Assembly (NCBI GenBank): GCA_030765065.1
Contig: CM060977.1
Location: forward strand, 95,435,795 to 95,499,794
DNA length: 64,000 nucleotides
DNA from: Deroplatys truncata
Taxonomy: Eukaryota > Arthropoda > Insecta > Mantodea > Mantidae
Direction of reading: 5' to 3'
The translations under genes were made by a program, and so were the position numbers. Positions 21,289-33,188 of this stretch are shown piece after piece. Every line of letters begins with the position of its first letter. Within the stretch, counting starts at the first letter, position 1. A model generated the notes under the pieces. It saw only the letters and a list, made by a program, of their open reading frames with translations. It was not told the origin of the DNA and ran no database searches.

Positions 21289-22431
21289 ATACAGCGCGTG
21301 TGAAGGAATAAATAATTAACTTCACAAATCTTTTTCTTGATTAACAGGAATCGCATAGCAAAATAATCCTTTGTAGTGATTTTTTGTAGAAGAGTGATTT
21401 CAGAAAGCCATCTGCTTACAACACATCAGGTTTTTTTTCTAACATTCGTGATTTTAAGCACAACGGTAAAGGTATCTTATTTGTTATGACACATGGAATT
21501 ACTGACTGTTTCTGATTTAAAGCTTCTGAGCTGAAATTTATTACATGTTGGAGAAAAGATAAATAATGGGATTTAAATTCTCGCATTTTTTTCAGAAGGT
21601 AATAATATTCTGATTCTGTCTATAGTTTCATAATTAATTTAACTTGAAGGCTTATCTTCTCTTGGTGAATCCATCTAATTAAAACTGTTGAGGCTGTAAT
21701 ATTAAATTATTGCGCATACGTTACGCGACAAAATTATCCTATCATGGAGTGTAAATTTTTTCCGCTAATTTTTTACTAGCTTCAAGCATATTTGAAAGAA
21801 AACCTTCGGCTGTTAAATGAGATTGGTTCTCCGTACAATAATAAGCTCTTTTTGCAGACAAATTTGTGTTTTTAATAGAACCTTAAACCTGTTCCACCGC
21901 AATGATATTGTTTCCGTTTCACGTATAAGCTTTCCAATTTAATCTGTATGCAAATGTGGCAGAACATAAAAACGAAAAAAGTGCTGTAAGGGATGCCAAA
22001 TTGGATCATATGCTGCGCTGAATTCTGAGAGAAAAGCACTCTATGTTGGCAAACCAGCTAGAGTCTAAATATCTTTATATTACAAACCTTGAATATGTTA
22101 GTTATTTTTTCAGTTAGTGACAACAATAAACTGAAAATGATGGTTAATGGCGCTCTAGCATAATATAATGTCAACGTAAATGTTATAACACCACTGAAAT
22201 ATAAAATTTATGCTGAGGCGTAAATGCGCCTGTTAGAACAATAATAATCAATGATCGACGTGAATTTAAATTACGAGTTGATGTTTTCCTCTCAGGTCTT
22301 GATTCGTAGAAGCGCTAAACCAGATCATGTTTTTACGCTCAACTGTAGGGTATTCGATTGCGTCAATCATGAATTTTGTTTGCTAAATTGAAAAATTATA
22401 TTTTTGAGTTGGTTTAGTTCATTCGTGAAGA
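21289..22431. other. no gene seen
   Basis: About 1.1 kb of AT-rich unique-looking DNA with no open frame of note, no terminal repeats and no match to the repeat families found elsewhere in the window. Confidence 0.5.
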
Positions 22432-23240
22432 ATCTGATACGTTGCACTCACATGATTTTCTCTCCTCGTGTACAAACTATTTTTTCAAGCGCTTATTCTC
22501 CATCTACTTCATGTTAATTGAGATAAACATTTTCAGAAACTACCTTATTGCTAATTTTCTTGTAGGTGCAAGAGGAATATTTTAGGCTTTAAGCGATAGC
22601 CAAATCTTTTAAGAGCTGCTTGCTATGTGGAGCATTTCATTCCCTGGGCTTCTCCAGGATAAAAAAGAGATAAAAAGGAATTCCCAAATAAGAAACAGTA
22701 TAAGCGTTGGAAAATTCAAACAAATAACAAAGAATATCTCGGAAATGTATAGTGCGTTTAAGGCAGACTTGCATTATTTGTGTAGTAAAAGCACCATCTC
22801 TTACTGTTTACCAGTTATGCGAAAATTATTAAGAATTAAGTGGACTTTTGGGGACATTCCCAGAAAATTTAACATGGGATATACATTTCATTTTCCTTGA
22901 AAATAGCTTAAACATATATTTTAATCAAAATCATTAGAGCTATTTTTGATAAAATAAAAGTTTTACCATAATGTTCAATTAATGGGTAGTTTGGACTGGA
23001 GGATTTTCTTGAAAATCGTCACGGCACATCCTTGGAAGATACTAAACTGAAATACCAAGTTTGGTATTTATCCGAATTTTCATTTTTGAGCTATGTACAC
23101 ACACGAACATGTTTACAAACATTCTTTGTTTGGATTCAGAGGGGCCTCGAAGCATGTATCTCCGATGAAATCTCGATATTGAATCTTTGGTTGGAATAAA
23201 ATACTTCCCCTACTTACTATATGTAGTGGAGAAAGTAAAA
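22432..23240 (+). repeat. dispersed repeat family A, near-complete copy
   Basis: The best single view of the family. Head GTTGCACTCACATGATTTTC, then TTATTCTCCATCTACTTC, TGCTAATTTTCTTGTAGG, ATTCCCAAATAAGAAAC, CCCAGAAAATTTAACATG, AAATACCAAGTTTGG, CATGTATCTCCGATGAAATC and tail TGTAGTGGAGAAAGTAAAAG. About 810 bp. The ends carry an inverted TTTCTC..C / G..GAGAAA motif. No protein is conserved among copies. Confidence 0.8.
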
Positions 23241-24514
23241 GTCCAGTCCAGTTCATACGCCCACGGACAACATGTCAACTATTTTAAGCCAATAGATAAT
23301 TCGCCGACAGTCATTTCGTCCAGAAACATTTTATGCATAAGACATTTCACCAAATGGCTTTCGCCAATGAATAATTTCCTCCATACAACATTTATACAAA
23401 TGAGCTTTTGTCCACTAAACTTCAACTTCAAGTTTCAAAATTAGAGATAACATTTGCACTCATATAACAAAAGTAGGACTCGAAGATATTTGAGTTACGA
23501 GCAGTGCGAAGTTTGTAAAACATCTACTATATTAAATTTTGATGTTTAAAGCGAAGTTACTTTCATGTCTACAAGGAACTACACGCATGAGAGCGATGGA
23601 ACCGCCTTAGTAGTGAAAGAGGCCCTTCGACGGCTCAAGAACACCCGAATGAATCACCCACTTCTGTGTACAGGGCAGTAACATCAACAATTTCAAGTCA
23701 GTACAAATGTATAGGCCAGATAGGAATACGTAATGAGGAGTGTAAACAGACATCAGAATATTAACCGCCTTCCTGTTCAATGTTCCATGGCAAACGTTCA
23801 AGTATACATAACTATGATGTTACTCCCCAAAACGAGAGACTCCTTGTCTATAATCCAAACAAACGACCCAGACAGATTCCTCATATTTAGTTATACACAT
23901 CTCTGGGGTTACTGGAACGAAGTCCGCAGTATTCGGAGATAACAGTTGCAGGAATATTTACGCAGTTTTACACACACCTCATGGTGTGGTGCAAGGGTGT
24001 GTGTTTTCTTTGGTATAGACATGAAACAGCAAAAAACAATGTTTTCGAAAAACTTAAAAGGCATGCAGAGAGAATGAATAGGCAACTCCAAACGTAATAT
24101 TTCTGAGTTACTTGGAGTTAGTAGCCATGAATGCAGCAAGAACTGCTTTCCCCGGCGTGCACATCCAAAGTGGCCTCTTGCATTTTACCCAAGCTGTTTA
24201 CACTGCCTGCTCAAGGTCCATATAGCTAGAACCATCAGGTGCGGGACTCCATCAGGCTGCTTCTTGCACTCCCTTTTATGCCTTTCCCAGATTTGCAACA
24301 GGTGTTCATAATGGTGCAAGACTTGTCGGGATATATTAAGATGACTTACATCACTGAATAACCTGACAGACGACGTTCAACCCCGATATCCACCTCCATC
24401 TGGAATGTATATAGGACTAAGACTAAAATAGGACTAGGAGCGAAGGGGGAATTAGAACCTCGACCCACGAAGAACTTTATGCCTAAGTCACTGATGGGTT
24501 GCCCCTGGAAGAGA
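23241..24514. other. no recognisable gene
   Basis: 1.3 kb with several short frames (up to about 85 codons), none with a familiar motif. A small palindrome-like CACACACCTCATGGTGTGG lies near 23970-23990. The frame across 23187-23444 begins in a family A tail and is not credible as a gene. Confidence 0.45.
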
Positions 24515-24768
24515 GAAAATTAAATTAAGTTGACTTTTTATTTACAGACAATATTTAACTGCTGCGGTCCGTAGCGTCCCATTCTATATTGGGCGTGAAA
24601 TACCGGTAATTTTATTCAGAGGCCTCTTTATCACCCTTGAGGTTCTTTTACGTGCCATAAATCTACGACACGGGATCACCAGCTTTACTTCCCTTCCGAA
24701 GGAAGCCATGCTAAGAATTTTATGCCCAAAAAATTACATCGCCCTCCGCAGCGTTTGAACCCGCCCCG
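24515..24768 (-). repeat. SINE-like repeat S2, minus strand
   Basis: About 250 bp that closely matches 63166-63433: shared AGCGTCCCATTC, ATATTGGGCGTGAAA, TTGAGGTTCTTTTAC, TTACTTCCCTTCCGAAGGAA and CATCGCCCTCCGC. On the minus strand the region near 24757 reads GGGTTCAAACGCTGCGG, a B-box-like start, and the opposite end is A/T-rich. No coding potential. Confidence 0.65.
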
Positions 24769-24769
24769 G

Positions 24770-25176
24770 GAGGGAGAGGTGAGAGTATTCAGAAGGCGGT
24801 TGGGCCAGGATGTACGACAGGTCAGAGGGAAGGGTCCCTATCATTTTCCGGACTGAAACTCCCCGTGTGGCAGCTAGTACAACCGGTATACCTACCCCTG
24901 TAGGTACATCCCACTGGAGATCCGGGAATTGGAGGTTTATACTGTCATATAGCGTCGACACTTATAACCCAGAAGCAGTCAAGCAGATGAAATGTGAAGA
25001 GAAATGAGAATGGAGGTGAAATCGAGGGACAGGAAATTCGGAGATGTAATGAACCTTACCAGCATTCGCTTAGCGACCTGGGTAAAACCCCATATGAACC
25101 TCTGGGTCAGGAAGCTCGGCCACGGTAATCCAACCCATGACCTCGTGAATGCGGGCCAAAGACGTTGCCGCCCGAG
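24770..25176 (-). repeat. tRNA-derived SINE, family S1, minus strand
   Basis: The minus-strand head near 25175 reads TAGCTCGGGCGGCAAC (A-box-like), and GGGTTGGATTACC (B-box-like) lies near 25125. The body contains GAGAATGGAGGTGAAAT, GGACAGGAAATTCGG, CAGCATTCGCTTAGCGA and a pyrimidine/purine-rich 3' part starting GGGAGGGAGAGGTGAG at 24770. The copy at 50838-51334 has the same order of motifs. Confidence 0.7.
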
Positions 25177-25836
25177 CTATAACCAAGTTGTGAACGGTTC
25201 GCAAAGAACCAACAGTGAGGCAGAGGGCTGGCATTCACACTTTCAGAAAATAATACTGATGCATCGTGTGTCCCTTTACATATTTATGAACACATACAGA
25301 AGTACCAACACGACAACGAAATGGTGTTAAGAGAGGGAGAAAGAAATGAGTGAGTCCCGATGAAAAAAAATTATATTTTGAATCAGGAAGTGATTGAAAA
25401 GAAATCCAGAAAATATGAGGAGTACAAAGAGGATAACATATTTACGGGCGATCACTTAAAACTTGAGTTGTATTCCGATACAGAAGAAGAAGAGGAGGAG
25501 TGGTTAATAATATATATAGACTAATTTATTGCTTTTAGGACATAAGTGACATTGTGGACGTGTTATTAAATAGAGGAAAAATGCGTGAGTAAATAGTTAA
25601 ATATCGGATGGATAAAATTTCTGCGTAGACGAAATGTGGTATGGACGTGTTTGCTTAATGGGAGAAATTTCTCTGGATGAAACGTCTGCGAATCTCAGAT
25701 TAAACACAAAACTGTTTAACATTTATGATTCTAATAGTGTTGATTGATATTGATGCTTCTGAGAGTTCCATTCTTAACCCTGTGTTGTTTCATCTGTTTG
25801 TGAATAACGTATCTGGTCAACTGAAATATTTAAATA
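25177..25836. other. no gene seen
   Basis: Intergenic sequence of about 660 bases. A short AGAAGAAGAGGAGGAG run lies near 25485. No motif recognised. Confidence 0.45.
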
Positions 25837-26460
25837 TACAGGCTGGACCATTTAAGTTGAGACTGTAAGATATCTCCAAAACTAACCATTGTAGAATAAA
25901 ATGTCTTTAAAAAGGTTGCTTGATATTATGGGGGAAAAGTAAATTTCATTAGACGTGCTTGGTGGACTTGTGATGGTCATTTTAGGTTCAATTCATTTTT
26001 TTTAAATGGGAAACTATATTTTGTATGTTGTTTTCTTATTAAAAATGATTGAAAGCATGCTGTTCATTTTCAGATGAGGAATAAGGAAACAAAATAAAAA
26101 ATGTTGGTTCCCAATTACGAAATTACTATAGAGAGATGGACCTACCATTTATTGCGCTCTTCGTACACAACCATTCAGAATTTTTGTTTTTATTTACATT
26201 GGTGTAAGAGCAATTGAAAGTGCTTTATACAAATGTTGTTTAATTTTTATGAGGAGTGGGAAAACAACATAAAAAGGTAGGTTCCCATTTTAAAACATTA
26301 CATTGACTCTAAAATGGCCATCGCAACATCCTTCATATAAAACACGACTAATGGCATTTACTTTCACCCATAATGTCCAGCAATCTTCATTAAAGGAATT
26401 TTATTCTATAACGCTTAGTTTTGGAGATATTGTAACGGCTCAACTTAAATGGTCCACCCA
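25837..26460. mobile_element. foldback MITE, family B (longer copy)
   Basis: Ends are inverted: TACAGGCTGGACCATTTAAG at 25837, and at the right AACTTAAATGGTCCACCCA. Similarity continues inward on both arms (GATATCTCCAAAACTAA / TTAGTTTTGGAGATATTG; GGGGGAAAAGTAAAT / ATTTACTTTCACCC). About 620 bp with a ~350-bp centre that has no coding capacity. A shorter copy lies at 39953-40253. Confidence 0.8.
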
Positions 26461-27820
26461 TATATATATATAATTTTTTTTAATCGGGCTTGGCCATTAT
26501 GTTTTGCTACTGCCGTCCGGTATATAGGTGGAGAATTTAACGGACCCACAGTCCAGATTTGCTTTTTTCTTCAATTTTGTGTAATTGTAACTCGGTCATG
26601 TGTATGAATATGAGACATCTGGAACACACGACCATTAAGTAATGTGGTTAGTTCTGCTGAGAGTTTTAAATTAATTTAAGTAATTTTAAATCATTTTACG
26701 TAATTGTGCTTGTGATATTCATATATTGGTAGCCTGGGAGATTATGGAAAACATGCTAAATGGGGTTGATTATTGAAATTATCAATGTTGCCAATGTTTA
26801 TGAAATTGTTATTTTATCCGGAATAATTAATTTTCATGTTTACAGAGTTTATTCAGGGCTACTTTGTGAATAGTTTATTTATTACCTCACGGGGATTTGT
26901 TGATCAGTTTATTCATAATAGGCTAGCGGGAGGTGAATTTTGTGAACACACAGTTTGTACACTTGTAATTAAAGGTCAAGTAAGGTAGTGTATCCCGTTT
27001 AGTTAATTTTTGCGTTGTCATGTCATGATTGTCAACTACCTTACTGATAAAACTCGCAACTTTATCAGTATCCAAAATTATAGCTTTGGTGAAGACTAAT
27101 AAACCCAGAACTTAAGATTTGATTTCTCTTTATGAGAAACGCTCAGGGATTGGCCGTTACTCTCTATCCTTGGTCCGTGATTTCACATGAAACTTTCATC
27201 TTTTTTGCATCTTCCCCTAGGGAATAGCTAATCAAGTAAGAGGCTGTCTAGGGTGGTGTATATTGAAAGTAGAGAATCCTGCAAGGAAAATTTGATTGGT
27301 TTTAATAAAATGGGATAGCTAGAGGGGAGATGAAGGATGACTTTATTAGGCGTATAGTTCTCATTCCAAGAGAAAACTTTAATCTTTCTAATAAATAATC
27401 TAAACTACATTACAGAGGGAGAGAACTAGAGAGCTTCTGGGCTTGCCTGGTTAACGGAGGAGCCCGGTATTACATCTTCACATTGACTCAGAAACTTTAA
27501 AGAAACGATGGACACAGAGTCCGGCTAAGTTCGTGACGAGGACCGCCCGAGACCGTAAAAAAGTCACTGTATATGCTGAAGCGCGAGCTGACCAAGAGAA
27601 GCTTACGTAAACATCGTCAGCATGAATTGCAAATTTCTCCACGTGATTAACTTGAGGTGATCATTTCCCCTAAAGATCGTGCGATCTAACCCCTTCTTAC
27701 ATAAGCATCCGAGAAATGACTCGAGAGAATTATAAAGCCAATTTCATGTATTTACTTAAACACGTTTTTCCTGAATATCTTGTACTTTATATAATTATAT
27801 GTCACGTATTGTAAAGTAAA

Positions 27821-27856
<36 letters not shown>

Positions 27857-28190
27857 GTATTGTAATATATTATGCAATATCACTTTCGTTGACATAAGAA
27901 TCCAAGTTAAGTGTTAGTATACCAAATACACTTGCCAGTGACACCAGAACGCCTTTGAACAGAAGCAAGTAGTCCTACGTAAAGCAATGATAATACAATA
28001 GAAATAAATTACCATTTCTGATGCAATTTACGTTGCCCATTGGGACAAAGTGGACAGCTATTCAGGAACACTGCGTGTGAACACAAATAAACACAATTTG
28101 AAAGCTTTACAGGACAAAAATTGTGCCAACTGAGCATTAAAGTGTAAAGATACCACGAAAAGGATATACGGAAAGCGGCTTAGTAATGTA
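26461..28190. other. no gene seen; hairpin and TTA microsatellite
   Basis: AT-rich DNA without long frames. Two local features: a perfect hairpin at 27043-27069 (ACTGATAAA, 9-base loop, TTTATCAGT) followed by AATAAA near 27098, and a (TTA)n tract at 27822-27856. It could be the relic of a noncoding element, but I see no ends. Confidence 0.5.
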
Positions 28191-28194
28191 GTGT

Positions 28195-28719
28195 TCTCAA
28201 AATGCAACACATATGGTATTTATCTTTTGGTTATAGGGGTCCGAAACATATCTCTGGTGAAATCTGGACTTTAAAACTTTCGTATAATACAACACTTCCT
28301 ATATGTAATCGGTGCTTGTTAGAGAAATTGGTACAGCATATTGTTTAGGGAAAGGAATGTGAATGGAACATATCTGAAGTTTTTTTCTCCTTTAACGTAC
28401 TGCATGACCAAATCAATAACACATTTAGCAGCTCGTTGTAAAAGACTCTGCACAGCATTACTACGACCTACCAGGCGTTTGAATGCAGTGATAACGTAAC
28501 CCACAAGTTTCATTGGTGTTTTACATATTCTCTCTTGTTTTGCCCAGGCACGCTACTTGCTATGGCTTTTATTGAGTATGATAACGCACATTTTAAAGGG
28601 CAAATGCACTTATAGCCGATTCGTTTCGCGGAAATGTCCACTATGCACTAATATCCGAAACAACCGCCATGGTAATGCTGAAGGATGAGAATACCTACAT
28701 CGGTGGTTAATAAATTGAT
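28195..28719. other. family A tail fragment, otherwise no gene
   Basis: 28195-28320 shows family A tail motifs (GGTCCGAAACATATCTCTGG, ACTTCCTATATGTAAT). The rest has a 64-codon minus frame with no recognised features. Confidence 0.5.
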
Positions 28720-28723
28720 ATTT

Positions 28724-28990
28724 TGTGGTAGTTGTAGCCCCACGTTGGGCGCCAATTTGCAGCAGTAGCAGCCCTACGTTTAAGCGCCAAACTTGAAGTA
28801 GAATATATTCTACGTAATTTGCCCCACGCTTTGGGCGCCAAACTTGAGAGTAGCTATTACTGCTTCCACATATGGTAGCCAAACTTTAAGTAGTTTAATT
28901 GTTGGGGTTTTTGCACCACGTATTCCGGGAGATATATTTCTTGGAGTGTTCGCCGCACGTACGGTACAAAGCTTCCGGTGGCCTTCGCTC
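28724..28990 (-). repeat. array of primer-site-like units inside the LTR end
   Basis: Read on the minus strand from 28990: ACGTTGGAGCGAAGGCCACC, AAGTTTGGCTACCATATGTG, AAGTTTGGCGCCCAAAGCGT, AAGTTTGGCGCTTAAACGTA and AAATTGGCGCCCAACGTGGG. Units are about 35-75 bp apart. Each has the pattern TTTGGCGCCCAA-n-CGTGGGGC with changes. The last unit is the least degraded and closest to the LTR end. Confidence 0.85.
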
Positions 28991-29781
28991 CAACGTTTAG
29001 AAATCACCTTTGTATTTTAATGTTTATTTAAATATTGTATATGTATGCCTCGGCAGCGTTAGTAGTAATTTGCAGAACACGTATCTCTTAGCAGGGGTAG
29101 TACGGCTAAAGAATGAAGGCTTACACAAATTAAAATGTTATTTAACTTTGTTTTATTAATCCTTCACACGATTAAATAACACATCACTGATATGTCCTAC
29201 TGTCGAGCTGTGAGATTATTGTTACTAGTACTTTTAACACGTAAACATTTTATTATTAACGCCTTAATGGAATTTTTTGTCTCACACTGAATATTTACCG
29301 AGCAAACTGCTCGGGAACGCTTCCTTCTAGCGTCTGCCGCTTGAATTTGCATATTTTTACTCTATTTCAAGTCTCTGATTGGCTAATCATGCTCTAATAG
29401 AATACTTTTATTTAACTTAAGCTTGTTCAAGTTGTTGATTGACTATTTATATACTGTTTTAAATATTACATTATTGTTCCAATAATTACTAGTAGCACTC
29501 TTAAACTTTCTAATTTATTGTTGTTTTAAAGTTACCTAATTATTATCTTTTTGTTAGCAACTTTCTCCTTCTATTCTCACAGTTTGTACGCTGTTAAATT
29601 ACATAATACATTCACATAACATTATTATACATGTAAATAATGCTATAAACATAATACAATGACTGTTACATACATTTTATATATTATTACATACACATAT
29701 CGCTTTAAGGCTGGCTGTTACCATATATTATATTATGCAATTAGACTGATATTTGTTTCAATTGATAAAACTACTGTCTCA
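28724..29781 (-). repeat. solo LTR, family C, minus strand, TSD ATTT
   Basis: 1058-bp solo LTR, TG...CA on the minus strand (TGAGACAGTAG at 29781 to CTACCACA at 28724), flanked by ATTT at 28720-28723 and 29782-29785. U3 contains CTGATTGGCTAATCATG; near 29299 CCGAGCAAACTGCTCGG forms a short perfect hairpin. The U5 marker GCTGCCGAGGCATAC lies near 29055. The last ~265 bases hold five tandem primer-site-like units. All are inside the target duplication. Confidence 0.9.
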
Positions 29782-29834
29782 ATTTTAGTTGTCAAGATTT
29801 TACTCGGTCGCTGTTAGCCTTTCCTCGCGTGCAA

Positions 29835-32800
29835 CGTTGCATTACACCACGCACAAAGCAGCCGCCTCTTTGGTTTGACGATTCCCTACAGTGTCAAACA
29901 CAGGACTCCTCTTTTCCCTTCGGTATTTCCCGGGAGTCGAACATACGGCTCTTCGCCTCTCTTCTAACTTCTGAATGTGTGTCGAACACAAGGCACCGCT
30001 TCTCTTTTCCGATCTATGAAGAGAGTGCCGAACACAGACCGTCTCCGCTCTCTTCTGATCTCTCACGGGTGCGTCCACCACAGATATGCGCTTCTTTCTT
30101 CCGATCTCAACGGATGTTCCAATCTCAACCGTGATCTTCGACACGAAGGTGTCGTAATAGAACGCCTCACCTCTCTTACGATCTCTCACGGGAGTGTCCA
30201 ACACGGATAAATTCTTCTTTCTTCTGATCACTCACGCAGGTGTCGAACATAGATATATTGTTCTTTCCTCTGATCTCTCACGCAGGTGTCGAACATAGAT
30301 ATACTCTTCTTGCTTCCAGAGCTCTCACGGGAGTGTCGAACACGGATACACTCTTCTGTCGTCTGATCTTTCAGGGAAGTGTCGCAAACAGATATACTCT
30401 TCTTTCCTCTGATCTCTCACGCAGGTGTCGAACATAGATATACTGTTCCTGCCCCTGATTTCTCACGCAGGTGTCGAACATAGATATACTGTTCCTGCCC
30501 CTGATCTCTCACGCAGGTGTCGAACATAGATATACTCTTCTTTCCTCTGATCTCCCATGCAGGTGTCGAACATATATATACCGTTCCATCCTCTGATCTC
30601 TGGCGCAGGTGTGGAATATAGATACACTCTTCTTTCCTCTGATCTCTCACGCAGGTGTCGAATATAGATATACTCTTCTTTCCTCTGATCTCTCACGCAG
30701 GTGTCGAACATATATATACGGTTCCTTCCTCTGATCTCTCACGCAGGTCTCGAACATAGATATACTCTTCTTTCTTCTAGAGCTCACTCGGGGTGTCGAA
30801 CACGGATACACTCTTCTTTCGTCTGATCCTTCACGGAAGTGTCGAACACGGATAAATTCTTCTTTCTTCTGATCTCTCACGGGAGTGACGACCACATATA
30901 CTCTGGTTTCTTCTCATCTATCAGGGGGTGTCGAACAGCGGTGTACCCTTCTTTCTTCCAATCGCTCACGGGTGTCGAACACAGGTATACACCTCTTTTG
31001 ATCTCTCACGGAGGTGTCGAACAGAGATATATCCTTCTTTCTTCCGATCTCTCACCGGAGTGTCGTAAACAGATATACCCTTCTTTCTTCTGATTTCTCA
31101 CGGGAGTGTCGAAAACAGATTTACCCTTCATTCTTCTGATTTCACACGGGAGTGTCGAAAACAGATATACCCTTCATTGTTCCGTTATCTCATGGGAGTG
31201 TCAAACGCAAGTATACTCTTTTTTCTTCCAAACTCTCACGGGATGTCCAACACAGGTATACCCTTCTTTCTTCAGATCTCTCACGGGATGTCAAACACAG
31301 ATATACTCTTCATTCTTTTGACCTCTCACGGGGTATCGAACACAGATATACTATTCTATCTTCCAATCTCTCATGGAAGTGTCGGACACAGACATACTCT
31401 TCTTTCTTTCTACCTCTCGGGAGTGTCGAGCACAGATATACTCTTCGTTCTTCTGATCTCTCACGGGAGTGTCGGGCACAGATATACCTTTCTTTCTTCT
31501 GACTCTCACGGGGTGTTGAAAACAGCTATACTCTTCTTTCTCCCGATCGCTCATGGGGTGTCGAACACAGTTACACTCTTCTTTCTTTCGATCTCTCACG
31601 GGAGTGTCGAACACAGATACACTCTTCTTTCTTCCAATCTCTCATGGGAGTGTCGAACACAGATACACTCTTCTTTCTTTCGATCTCTCATGGGTGTGTC
31701 GAACACAGATACACTCTTCTTTCTTCCGATCCCTCATGGGAGTGTCGAACACAGATACACTCTTCTTTCTTCCGATCTCTCATGGGTGTGTCGAACACAG
31801 ATACACTCTTCTTTCTTCCGATCTCTCATGGGAGTGTCGAACACAGATACACTCTTCTTTCTTACGATATCTCATGGGGGTGTCGAACACAGATATACAC
31901 TTCTTTCTTCTGATCTCTCACGGGACTGTCGAACACAGGTATATTCTTCCTTCTTCCGATCTCTCATGGGAGTGTCGAACACAGGTATACTCTTCATTCT
32001 TCCGATCTCTCATGGGAGTGTCGAACACAGGTATGCTCTTCTTTCTTCTCATCTCTCATGGGGGAGTCGAATACAGATATACTCTCCTTTCTTCTGATCT
32101 CTCACGGGCGTGTCGAAAACAGATATACTCTTCCTTCTTCCGACCTCTCGGGAGTTTCGAGCACAGATATACTGTTTTTTCTTTTCGGATCTCGCACGGG
32201 GTGTCGAATACAGCTATACTCTTCTTTCTTCCTATCTCACGTGAGTGTCGAACACAGATACACTCTTCTTTCTTCTGATCTTTGATAGCGGTTTCGAACA
32301 CAGGTATTCTTTTCTTTCCTCCGATCTCTCACAGGAGTGATGAAAACAGATACACTCTTCTTTCTTCTGATCTCTCATGGGGGTGTCGAACACAGGTGTA
32401 CTATTCTTTCTTGTGATCTCTCACGAGAGTGTCGAAAACAGATATACTCTTCTTTCTTCCGATCTCTTACGGGAGTGTGGAACAGAGACATTCCCTTCTC
32501 CGATCTCACATGGAAGTGTCGAACTAGAACGCCTTGTGTTTCTTCTGACCTCTCACAAGAGCGTCGAACAAAAAACTCATCTCTTTTACGATCTCTCACG
32601 CGAGATTGTTGAACATCTCCTCTCTCTTCATGTCTCTCATGGAAATGTCGAACACAGAGCTCCTCTTCTTTTTTCTGATCTCCCATGGGAGTTTCGAATA
32701 CAGGGTAACTCTCTTTTTTCAGATCTCTCACGGAACTGTCGAACACAGACCTCCTCTTCTATATTCTGAGCTCTCATGGGAGTGTCGAATACAGGGTTTC

Positions 32801-32945
32801 TCTCTCTCTTTTCAGATCTCTCATGGAAAGGTCGAACACAGATCTCCTCTTCTGTATTCTGAGCTCTCATGGGAGTGTTGAATACAGGGTTCCTCTCTCT
32901 TTTTTCAGATCTCTCACTGAACTGTCGAACACATGGCTGCATTTC
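29835..32945. repeat. minisatellite of 46-bp units (about 67 copies)
   Basis: Tandem units 46 bp long; for example the box GTGTCGAAC starts at 31742 and again at 31788. A typical unit combines CTCTTCTTTCTTCCGATCTC with TCATGGGAGTGTCGAACACA. Subtypes are grouped: CACGCAGGTGTCGAACATAG around 30230-30770, CTCATGGGAGTGTCGAACAC around 31600-32040, and a two-unit higher-order pattern at 32640-32940. The typical unit has no stop codon in any of the three forward frames, so frames of up to 306 codons arise, with a 46-residue repeat such as HGSVEHRYTLLSSDLS. The reverse strand has one TGA per unit. I regard the frames as by-products, not genes. Confidence 0.9.
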
Positions 32946-33188
32946 TTCCTTCTGATTTTAAAATTACACTCGACTTGTAGTCGCTCGTGATTTTTTCGGA
33001 ATAACACAATTTCCTGTCAGATTTTCCATAAAAATACCAAGTGCAACTTCAGTGTTAATAAAGTGCCTGGTTATTTCATTAAAAAACTATTGATGATACA
33101 TTTTAAATATGAATCAATTTAGAAAATATTCACCTTCCTTATCAAATAAACTTATTGGATAAAAGCAGATCAGTGAACTTGTAAGGTA
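32946..33188. other. no gene seen
   Basis: About 240 bases of AT-rich DNA between the minisatellite and the mariner element; nothing recognised. Confidence 0.5.

Noticed and set aside
31177-32278. Long open frames (306 and 241 codons) with a 46-residue repeat
   Set aside because: They are produced by a 46-bp tandem DNA repeat without stops in the forward frames; no start context, splice sites or domain supports a protein.
29835-32945. CRISPR-like array
   Set aside because: Units are contiguous 46-bp tandem repeats without spacers, in a eukaryotic transposon-rich context.
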